Source: Promethearchaeota archaeon
Lineage (GTDB): Archaea > Asgardarchaeota > Lokiarchaeia > Sigynarchaeales > SOKP01
Reading direction: 5' to 3'
NCBI GenBank assembly: GCA_030668025.1
Contig: DAOUUT010000097.1
Span: forward strand, 1-12,077
DNA length: 12,077 nucleotides
Shown: one piece after another, positions 8,325 to 12,077 of the stretch
Numbering within the stretch: the first letter of the stretch is position 1
Layout of the letters: each line of letters starts with the position of its first letter
Translations under genes and position numbers: made by a program
Notes under the pieces: model-generated
The model's input: the letters and a program-made list of their open reading frames with translations, nothing else
Databases searched by the model: none
Told to the model about the DNA's origin: nothing

Positions 8325-8341
8325 AAAAATTAAAAAAATAA
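8325..8341 (-). terminator. Poly-T terminator of the lsm gene
   Basis: Read on the minus strand this 26-bp convergent gap has two runs of seven T separated by AA, shortly after the lsm stop. Archaeal RNA polymerase stops at such T-tracts without needing a hairpin. There is no comparable T-tract on the plus strand here, so the operon's own end is not visible. Confidence 0.6.
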
Positions 8342-8350
8342 GGATGTTAA

Positions 8351-8770
8351 TTAGTCCTTTTCTAAATCAAGATTAAATTGATCATATATCTTCTTTACGC
8401 GATCAGCAGAAGGACCAGTTCCTCTCACGCCGTTCTCATCTACTATGATTTTCCCATTCAAAATAGAAATAATATTTTGATCGTCAATATAGTTCACGTG
8501 TCCTTTTGAAAATATTGTAGCAATTCTATCTGCCAAAGCTTGCATAGGAAACGGTTCTTCTTCAACTGTTACAAAATGATAATAACTACTTCTTATCAAC
8601 ATTTTTGGAAATGTCTTACCTTTTTCATTTTTCACGTTCACAAGAATGAGGTTGCTGTCTTCTGATGCTCCTCGAAGGAGTCCTACGAAGAATTTATCAT
8701 CACCAAGATATACTTTAACAATCTTATCTAGGAGCATTCCTAATTCCGTATTGTATTGTCTTAGACTCAT
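8351..8770 (-). CDS. Sm-like archaeal RNA-binding protein (SmAP3-type, with C-terminal domain)
   Basis: The protein has 139 residues. The Sm1 motif covers about 11-48 (LDKIVKVYLGDDKFFVGLLRG, then D38-S-N40-LIL). The Sm2 motif covers about 56-70, with LIRSS where IRGxx is usual. Sm proteins form heptameric rings that bind oligo-U RNA and help RNA maturation or stability. Residues 75-139 are an extra domain, as in SmAP3-type archaeal proteins, about twice the length of a plain Sm protein; its role is less defined. The ATG at 8770 is preceded on its strand by GAAGGTATTGAT, whose AGGT can serve as a Shine-Dalgarno element. The gene is convergent with the AAA/SMC-like operon and separated by 26 nt, so it is not part of it. 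The family call is secure; the paralogue type is likely. Confidence 0.92.
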   Translation of the reverse strand: MSLRQYNTELGMLLDKIVKVYLGDDKFFVGLLRGASEDSNLILVNVKNEKGKTFPKMLIRSSYYHFVTVEEEPFPMQALADRIATIFSKGHVNYIDDQNIISILNGKIIVDENGVRGTGPSADRVKKIYDQFNLDLEKD

Positions 8771-8900
8771 ATCAATACCTTCAATAAATTTTTTTTTATT
8801 ATTATTAATATTATAGTCTTTTCCTTTTATTTTTAATTTAAATATTACATTTCAATTTTACACTAATTAATTGGAGAACAATATTTATACTAATTTTGGA

Positions 8901-8996
8901 ATGTTTTCTCTTGTTATTGCGCTTGAAAAAGCAACCTATATAATCAATAATGAACTAAATGTTTTGCAATTAGGTCTTGGAGAAAATCCTAATTAA
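8901..8996 (+). CDS. Doubtful small ORF, 31 residues
   Basis: An ATG at 8901 opens 31 codons ending at TAA 8994-8996. The peptide begins MFSLVIALEKATYIINNELN and has ordinary amino-acid composition. The frame stays open back to a stop at 8868, and GGAG at 8873-8876 precedes an in-frame ATT rather than an ATG. It could be a real small protein, a remnant of a decayed gene or chance. An inverted repeat overlaps its last codons. I cannot assign a function. Confidence 0.2.
   Translation: MFSLVIALEKATYIINNELNVLQLGLGENPN
8968..8994 (+). other. Inverted repeat / possible terminator hairpin
   Basis: AATTAGG (8968-8974) and CCTAATT (8988-8994) are perfect complements with a 13-nt loop and are followed by AACTTTTA. 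It could end the small ORF's transcript. The T-run is short, so this is weak. Confidence 0.25.
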
Positions 8997-9044
8997 CTTT
9001 TAAAGCTAATCATGAGAAATTCAAAAAAGTGAGTAGATAAAAGA

Positions 9045-9053
9045 TTTATAAAA
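9045..9053 (+). promoter_or_regulatory. TATA-like box for the DUF885 gene
   Basis: TTTATAAAA matches the archaeal TATA box. With the usual spacing of about 26 bp, transcription would start near 9075, giving a leader of roughly 40 nt before the ATG at 9117. There is no clear upstream BRE purine element; AAAAGA precedes it. Confidence 0.5.
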
Positions 9054-9116
9054 AAACTTAAATATTTTAGTAATTAAAATACAACTTCTGTAAAGACAAA
9101 ATTATTGTGTTTGATT

Positions 9117-10325
9117 ATGGCATTATCTGAATATGGAAAGAGATTTCTGCGTTTAACACTTCACATAGACAAACACAATAAGGGATATGTAGATTTTTAT
9201 ATTGGTCCTAAAAAACTACGTGAATTTGTTGACAATGAAGCTATAACATCACCAAACAAACTTTTAAGCGATGGCAAAGTTCTACAAAAAGATTTGTTTA
9301 AACAAGGTTACGATAAAAAACGTGAGCGATATTTAGAAAAAATGTTAACAGCGATGATGACTTCGATCGAGATATTAAATGGAGTTGAAATACCTTTCAA
9401 GGAACAGTTTTTAAGGTTATATGATGTGGCTTTACAACCCGTCAATGAATCTGAATTGGATAACTTAAAAGAAGAGTTCAACGCAGCGTATGGTGGTCTT
9501 GGAAGTTTAGAAAAACGAATGAGCGATTTAAGAGTACGACGAACTGTTCCAGAGTGTAAAGTATTTGAATTATTTAAGAAAGCTCTCGACATCACAAGAG
9601 AGCGAACTAAAGAATTGTTTGTCGATCTCTTACCTGAAAATGAGTACATTAATTTAGAGCTAGTAAAAAATAATAACAATAATAAAATTAAATGGACTTA
9701 TTACAATTGGTATCTGGGTAATTTTCGCTCCCGAATAGAGGTTAATCCGAATTATAACATTTATTGGACTTCATTTTTGTCTGCTACCACTCACGAAGGA
9801 TACCCCGGCCATCATACAGAATTTGTTGTCAAAGAACAGAAGCTATATCGCGAGTCAAATCAATTCGAACACTCAATCCTGCTACTAAATTCCCCCAAGT
9901 TAATAATCAGCGAAGGTATAGCGAACACAGCAATGAATATGCTTTTTAACTATCGGGAGCAAGCAGAAATTAGCTTAAGAGAAATTTGTCAAGACTTGTC
10001 AAAAGAATCTTCTATTGAGGTATTAATAGCGCAAAGCAAAGTAAAAGAAAAACTATCGCTTTTTGGGTATAATTTTGCTTATCATGCTTTTATTGACGGG
10101 TGGAGCGAAGAGAAATTAATTCGATACGCAACCAGTTTTGAAATCTTTAGCCAAGAAAATATAAAAAATCGAATAAATTTTTCTTTTAATCCAGTACATT
10201 CAACTACTGCTTTCTCGTATTATATAGGAAGCAAACTCATAATAAGCAAACATGGGGGATTTCCTTCCGTTAATGATTTTCGAGACTTGCTTATCAACCC
10301 AATTCTCCCCTCCGATTTAGCATAA
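9117..10325 (+). CDS. DUF885-family zinc-metallopeptidase-like protein
   Basis: The protein has 402 residues from the ATG at 9117, preferred over the in-frame TTGs at 9105 and 9111. The family signature HEGYPGHH is at 226-233. It provides two candidate zinc-binding His and a catalytic-type Glu227 in an HExxxHH arrangement. E266 in SEGIANTA is the likely third ligand, matching the conserved EGWA-like motif of DUF885. At about 400 residues it belongs to a shorter subgroup; many DUF885 proteins are near 550-600. No signal peptide or membrane segment is evident, so it is probably cytoplasmic. The natural substrate of the family is not established and peptide hydrolysis is only presumed. It appears to be a single-gene unit with its own TATA box upstream and a hairpin/T-tract terminator downstream. 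Confidence 0.88.
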   Translation: MALSEYGKRFLRLTLHIDKHNKGYVDFYIGPKKLREFVDNEAITSPNKLLSDGKVLQKDLFKQGYDKKRERYLEKMLTAMMTSIEILNGVEIPFKEQFLRLYDVALQPVNESELDNLKEEFNAAYGGLGSLEKRMSDLRVRRTVPECKVFELFKKALDITRERTKELFVDLLPENEYINLELVKNNNNNKIKWTYYNWYLGNFRSRIEVNPNYNIYWTSFLSATTHEGYPGHHTEFVVKEQKLYRESNQFEHSILLLNSPKLIISEGIANTAMNMLFNYREQAEISLREICQDLSKESSIEVLIAQSKVKEKLSLFGYNFAYHAFIDGWSEEKLIRYATSFEIFSQENIKNRINFSFNPVHSTTAFSYYIGSKLIISKHGGFPSVNDFRDLLINPILPSDLA

Positions 10326-10336
10326 AATTACATCCA

Positions 10337-10360
10337 AAAAAAAGTTCTCTCTCTTTTTTT
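10337..10360 (+). terminator. Terminator after the DUF885 gene
   Basis: AAAAAAAG (10337-10344) pairs with CTTTTTTT (10353-10360) around the loop TTCTCTCT. It begins 11 nt after the stop, and the T-run itself would suffice for archaeal termination. It isolates the gene from the tandem units downstream. Confidence 0.6.
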
Positions 10361-10437
10361 AGGAGTTTAAATAAATTTTATTAATTAATATATTGTTTTA
10401 AAAGAACTTAGCATAACCATTTCAATTCGGTTTCAAA

Positions 10438-10445
10438 TTTAAAAA
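10438..10445 (+). promoter_or_regulatory. Possible TATA box of micro-gene unit 1
   Basis: TTTAAAAA lies in the conserved TTCGGTTTCAAATTTAAAAA block about 50 bp before the micro-ORF. The predicted start near 10464-10468 coincides with the beginning of the most conserved leader block. The matching box in unit 3 is TTTAAAAA at 10828-10835. Unit 2 has only AAATTTAG, 45 bp before its ATG, so its promoter strength may differ. Confidence 0.35.
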
Positions 10446-10464
10446 AAGAATTAATTAAAGACAA

Positions 10465-10486
10465 TTCACATAGCAAACAAAGTGAG
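10465..10486 (+). promoter_or_regulatory. Ribosome-binding site in a potential hairpin, unit 1
   Basis: TTCAC (10465-10469) can pair with GTGAG (10482-10486) across a 12-nt A-rich loop, which would bury the GTGA ribosome-binding site 6 nt before the ATG. The arms are identical in all units, so no covariation supports it. Confidence 0.35.
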
Positions 10487-10491
10487 AATAA

Positions 10492-10521
10492 ATGCCTGGG
10501 GAAATAGGAATCGTACCATAA
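10492..10521 (+). CDS. Nine-residue micro-ORF, copy 1 (MPGEIGIVP)
   Basis: ATG at 10492 follows GTGA at 10482-10485 with 6 nt spacing, the same element seen before the larger genes at 1477 and 2643. In-frame stops lie just upstream (TGA 10483, TAA 10489), so the ORF cannot be longer at the 5' end. The peptide is the most divergent of the three: Ile and Val replace the Thr and Gly of the others at positions 7 and 8. Gly3 is GGG here, GGT and GGC in the others, a third-base change consistent with selection on the peptide. A hairpin starts 3 nt after the stop. The N-terminal MPG and the spacing of Gly6 and Pro9 match the DUF5320 N-terminus as I recall it. The alternative is that the region is a non-coding RNA. 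Confidence 0.5.
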   Translation: MPGEIGIVP

Positions 10522-10523
10522 AA

Positions 10524-10566
10524 TGATGCTATTTATAAGAGCATTACATATTTTCTTTTCTTTTTT
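10524..10566 (+). terminator. Hairpin plus T-rich tract, micro-gene unit 1
   Basis: TGATGCT (10524-10530) pairs with AGCATTA (10540-10546), with one G-U, around a 9-nt loop, then T-rich sequence to 10566. Compared with units 2 and 3, stem positions change on both sides together. Confidence 0.7.
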
Positions 10567-10632
10567 AAAACGAGTAGTTTAAAAAAATTTTCTAATATAA
10601 TTAAATACGGTTTCAAATTTAGTTAAATACAA

Positions 10633-10654
10633 TTCACATAACAAACAAAGTGAG
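10633..10654 (+). promoter_or_regulatory. Ribosome-binding site in a potential hairpin, unit 2
   Basis: TTCAC (10633-10637) and GTGAG (10650-10654) form the same 5-bp stem with a 12-nt loop ATAACAAACAAA as in units 1 and 3. The GTGA is 6 nt from the ATG. Confidence 0.35.
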
Positions 10655-10659
10655 AAAAA

Positions 10660-10689
10660 ATGCCTGGTCATGTCGGTACAGGACCATAA
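10660..10689 (+). CDS. Nine-residue micro-ORF, copy 2 (MPGHVGTGP)
   Basis: ATG at 10660 is preceded by GTGA (10650-10653) and by an in-frame TGA at 10651, so the nine codons are complete. The peptide shares MPG..GTGP with copy 3 and differs at residues 4-5 (His-Val versus Glu-Arg). Codon 3 differs from its homologues only at the third base. The leader lacks a 12-bp A-rich stretch found in the other two units. Function unknown; see the array entry for the family resemblance. Confidence 0.55.
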   Translation: MPGHVGTGP

Positions 10690-10692
10690 TTA

Positions 10693-10734
10693 GATGTCTA
10701 TTACAATGACATCACATATTTTCCTTTCTTTTTT
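10693..10734 (+). terminator. Hairpin plus T-rich tract, micro-gene unit 2
   Basis: GATGTC (10693-10698) and GACATC (10708-10713) form a perfect 6-bp stem with a 9-nt loop, starting 3 nt after the stop codon, then T/C-rich sequence to 10734. Confidence 0.72.
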
Positions 10735-10774
10735 AAAATGAGTAGTTTAAAAAAATATTTTAATATAATTAAAT

Positions 10775-10803
10775 AGATCTTACAATTTAACAAAATGTAA
10801 TCT
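10775..10803. other. Imperfect inverted repeat in the insert between units 2 and 3
   Basis: AGAT-CT-TACA on the left pairs with TGTAATCT on the right: eight base pairs with a two-base bulge and an 11-nt A/T loop. It lies only in the 34-bp insert that separates units 2 and 3. It could be a remnant of an inserted element or chance in AT-rich DNA. Confidence 0.25.
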
Positions 10804-10854
10804 ATGTAGTTTCAATTCGGTTTTAAATTTAAAAAAAGAATTAGTTAAAAACAA

Positions 10855-10876
10855 TTCACATAACAAACAAAGTGAG
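10855..10876 (+). promoter_or_regulatory. Ribosome-binding site in a potential hairpin, unit 3
   Basis: TTCAC (10855-10859) and GTGAG (10872-10876) can pair across ATAACAAACAAA. As in the other units, the GTGA lies 6 nt before the ATG. Confidence 0.35.
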
Positions 10877-10881
10877 AAAAA

Positions 10882-10911
10882 ATGCCTGGCGAACGCGGTA
10901 CAGGACCATAA
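10882..10911 (+). CDS. Nine-residue micro-ORF, copy 3 (MPGERGTGP)
   Basis: ATG at 10882 follows GTGA (10872-10875) by 6 nt and an in-frame TGA at 10873. This copy is closest to the consensus MPGxxGTGP, which in my recollection matches the start of DUF5320 proteins (MPGxDGTGPxGxGP...). Those proteins continue for tens of residues, whereas here a TAA follows Pro9 directly. Synonymous differences from copy 2 fall at Gly3 (GGC/GGT), while codons 4-5 carry amino-acid changes. The downstream hairpin starts 2-3 nt after the stop. Confidence 0.55.
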   Translation: MPGERGTGP

Positions 10912-10913
10912 AT

Positions 10914-10956
10914 TGATGTTATATGTAAGAACATCACATATTTTCTATTCTTTTTT
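10914..10956 (+). terminator. Hairpin plus T-rich tract, micro-gene unit 3
   Basis: TGATGTT (10914-10920) and AACATCA (10930-10936) form a perfect 7-bp stem with a 9-nt loop, followed by T-rich sequence to 10956. It also separates the array from the convergent hypB gene. Confidence 0.72.
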
Positions 10957-11012
10957 AAAATGTTTTATACTCCTTCATTGTATTTAACAAGTATAGAACA
11001 AATATTAAGCTC

Positions 11013-11669
11013 CTATATTTCGAAGGCTTGAATAAGGTTAAGAATGTTTTCTCCAGTAATTGCACTTGTAGTAAAAATCTTAAGATTTGGATTTATTTCC
11101 TTGGCATCGTTGATCATTTCTTCAACATTTACGTCAATCACATCAATTAAATCAATCTTATTAATAACGGCAATATCTGAAAATTTAAACAATAATGGAT
11201 GCTTCCGAATTACCCATGGGCCTTCTGTAATGGAAACTACTACAACACGCTTATCGGTTCCTAAGATAAAATCTGAGGGACAAATAAGATTTCCCACGTT
11301 TTCTATAAAGACGACGTCGTAATTGCTTAAATCGTGATTTTTTATTACTTGAGAGATATGGTAAGAATTTAAAGCGCATTCTCGCCCTGTATTAATTTGG
11401 ATAGTTTTTACACCATGTTTCTCTATGCGATCAGCGTCAATTCTTGTAGCTACGTCTCCATTTATTACTAGAACCCTTTTTTCTTTAGAAATCCTCTCTG
11501 ATATCGATTCTAAAAGGGCTGTTTTTCCAGCTCCTATAGCTCCAACAATATCAAACGAGCGAATATTGTACTTACTAAATTCTTTTTTATTTTTGGCTGC
11601 TAACCGATCGTTGTTTTCGATTAAATCCTCGTTTAATTCTATTATTTTTGACAATCCTTCTTCTGGCAT
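11013..11669 (-). CDS. hypB: Hydrogenase/urease-type nickel GTPase HypB
   Basis: HypB is a GTPase that helps insert nickel during [NiFe]-hydrogenase maturation, working with HypA. The protein has 218 residues from the ATG at 11669. The upstream TTG at 11717 would overlap the next gene, so I reject it. Visible motifs are the P-loop GAIGAGKT (43-50), the NGDVATRIDADRI segment (70-82), ENVGNLICP (123-131), TEG (148-150) and the guanine-specificity NKID (170-173). The N-terminal helix NEDLIENNDRLAAKN is typical, and there is no His-rich tail. Two Cys of the G-domain metal site are present (C98, C130), but the usual Cys-His pair reads C98-A99, so the His ligand is missing. No other hyp or hydrogenase genes are in the window. 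A HypB-like paralogue serving another metalloenzyme is possible. Confidence 0.9.
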   Translation of the reverse strand: MPEEGLSKIIELNEDLIENNDRLAAKNKKEFSKYNIRSFDIVGAIGAGKTALLESISERISKEKRVLVINGDVATRIDADRIEKHGVKTIQINTGRECALNSYHISQVIKNHDLSNYDVVFIENVGNLICPSDFILGTDKRVVVVSITEGPWVIRKHPLLFKFSDIAVINKIDLIDVIDVNVEEMINDAKEINPNLKIFTTSAITGENILNLIQAFEI

Positions 11670-11685
11670 TTTATATCGTTTCTTC

Positions 11686-12077
11686 TTATCGATTCTTAAA
11701 TTTAAAGTAATGAACAAGGTATGACGCTAATATACCTCCTAAATCAGGAAGATAAATAAGTAAATAAAGTGGTTCACCAATTGCAAATAATAGACCTGGA
11801 ACAACTTTTAGTAAAACTAAAAAAGTGATTATAGTTTTTCCCTTCATCCTTATTGGAAGGAAGAATATTAAAAATGTCATTTCTCGATCCCAGTTCATAA
11901 AAATCATGAAACAAACGACACCTAATAAAGCTCCTGAGGCTAAACCGTATGGAACATAAATTAAACTTCCATATGGCATGTAAATCAATTGTAACAGGAG
12001 CCATAATAAAATATAAAATAATCCCGTAAAAATAGCGCAAATAAAATACAATTGCAATAAAAATTTAGTTCCAAATA
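11686..12077 (-). CDS. Rhomboid-like membrane protein, C-terminal part, 5' end outside window
   Basis: The frame is open to the window edge, so the start is beyond it; the TTG at 12057 is not a true start. The visible part begins FGTKFLLQLYFICAIFTG, matching the helix 2 region of rhomboids (FG...L..Y...G). It continues with GLASGALLG, which fits the GxSGAxxG serine motif, the Ser codon being at 11935-11937. A loop IFFLPIRMKGKTI follows, like the FFFPxxxKW loop, and the end is PDLGGILASYLVHYFKF. Active rhomboids have His in the last helix (HLGGxxxGYL). Here the aligned residue is Asp (codon 11743-11745), so proteolysis is doubtful and it may be a pseudoprotease. At least four hydrophobic segments are visible. 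It ends 16 nt before the hypB ATG on the same strand. Confidence 0.75.
   Translation of the reverse strand, partial: FGTKFLLQLYFICAIFTGLFYILLWLLLQLIYMPYGSLIYVPYGLASGALLGVVCFMIFMNWDREMTFLIFFLPIRMKGKTIITFLVLLKVVPGLLFAIGEPLYLLIYLPDLGGILASYLVHYFKFKNR
11696..11706 (-). promoter_or_regulatory. Possible TATA box of hypB
   Basis: On the minus strand, the TTTAAATTTAA stretch is centred about 32 bp before the ATG at 11669. That puts transcription start a few nucleotides before the start codon, giving a nearly leaderless message, and no Shine-Dalgarno element is visible there. The box lies inside the 3' end of the rhomboid-like gene. Confidence 0.4.

Larger units (their letters stand above)
8771..9116. 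other. Divergent intergenic region, AT-rich
   Basis: This 346-bp spacer separates the divergent lsm and DUF885 genes. It contains the TATA-like box for the plus-strand gene (listed separately), T/A-rich runs just upstream of lsm that probably include its promoter, a weak 31-codon ORF and a 7-bp inverted repeat. I see no tRNA or other stable RNA. Confidence 0.6.
10420..10962 (+). repeat. Three tandem micro-gene units
   Basis: The units span roughly 10420-10607, 10608-10775 and 10810-10962. Shared blocks in order are: TTTCAATTCGG (units 1 and 3) or ATACGG (unit 2), a TTT(C/T)AAATTTA stretch, ACAATTCACATA(A/G)CAAACAAA, GTGAGAA, a nine-codon ORF starting ATGCCTGG, TAA, a hairpin, ACATATTTTC plus T-runs, and GAGTAGTTTAAAAAAAT (units 1 and 2). 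Unit 2 lacks about 12 bp (AAAAAAAGAATT) upstream of the leader. Between units 2 and 3 lies a 34-bp insert. The copies differ inside the ORF and in the hairpin while the leader is nearly invariant. The block lies between the DUF885 terminator and the convergent hypB gene. The units look like independently transcribed small genes that arose by duplication. They are neither CRISPR-like nor an insertion sequence: the units are long, with no short identical repeats and unique spacers, and no transposase or terminal repeats. Confidence 0.85.

Noticed and set aside
8411..8426. RGTGP in the Lsm C-terminal domain matching micropeptide copy 3
   Set aside because: Five residues rich in Gly can match by chance, the codons differ at most third positions, and the motif sits inside an unrelated domain.
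9029..9040. GTGAGTAGATAA resembling the micro-gene ribosome-binding site
   Set aside because: No start codon follows at the right distance and none of the other unit parts are present.
10521..10530. C/D-box RNA signal (ATGATG) in unit 1
   Set aside because: The sequence is not kept in units 2 and 3 and no D box pairs with it; it is part of the hairpin stem.
10665..10686. RNA hairpin TGGTC/GACCA inside micro-ORF copy 2
   Set aside because: Only TGG/CCA is kept in the other copies and the inner pairs are lost without compensation, so structure does not explain the ORF conservation.
10420..10962. CRISPR array or insertion sequence
   Set aside because: The repeats are 150-190 bp with internal ORF and hairpin, not short repeats with unique spacers; there are no cas genes, transposase or terminal inverted repeats.
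11044..11724. Plus-strand ORFs opposite hypB and minus-strand ORFs opposite the DUF885, helical and coiled-coil genes
   Set aside because: They overlap genes with recognised motifs or consistent operon coding and have no plausible domains or start signals of their own.

Overview
The window is very AT-rich, and its coding style and gene families point to an archaeon. It has an Sm-like protein with the archaeal SmAP3-type C-terminal extension, an archaeal-type HypB, TATA-like promoter boxes, T-tract terminators and a recurrent GTGA ribosome-binding element 5-6 nt before ATG. An Asgard (Lokiarchaeia-like) archaeon fits the style, but the sequence alone cannot prove it.

Region 1 (1-8324, + strand) is one tightly packed run of eight genes, the first cut by the window edge. 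In order they are: a coiled-coil protein (partial), a protein with two tandem zinc-ribbon modules, a helical unknown, a basic-headed helical unknown, a classical AAA+ ATPase, a highly charged coiled-coil protein, a coiled-coil protein whose ends look like a degenerate SMC/Rad50-type ATPase head, and a small tandem winged-helix protein resembling KITE/MAGE (ScpB/MukE/Nse3-like) proteins. Gaps are 2-47 nt, so they probably act together. A degenerate SMC-like subunit, a KITE-like subunit and an AAA+ motor suggest an undescribed chromosome- or plasmid-handling or defence complex. Only the AAA+ call is secure.

Region 2 (8325-9116) holds a convergent lsm gene on the - strand with a poly-T terminator. 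It is followed by a 346-bp divergent intergenic region with promoters and a doubtful 31-codon ORF.

Region 3 (9117-10360) is a DUF885-family zinc-peptidase-like gene with its own promoter and terminator.

Region 4 (10420-10962) is the most unusual part. Three tandem units each carry a conserved leader, a GTGA ribosome-binding site, a nine-codon ORF encoding M-P-G-x-x-G-(T/I)-(G/V)-P, and a stop. A hairpin starts 3-4 nt after the stop; its stem changes in a compensatory way between copies and is followed by a T-rich tract. These look like independent micro-genes. The peptide resembles the first nine residues of DUF5320 proteins.

Region 5 (11013-12077, - strand) carries hypB, lacking one residue of the usual metal site, and the C-terminal part of a rhomboid-like membrane protein that keeps the GxSG serine but has Asp where the catalytic His is expected.
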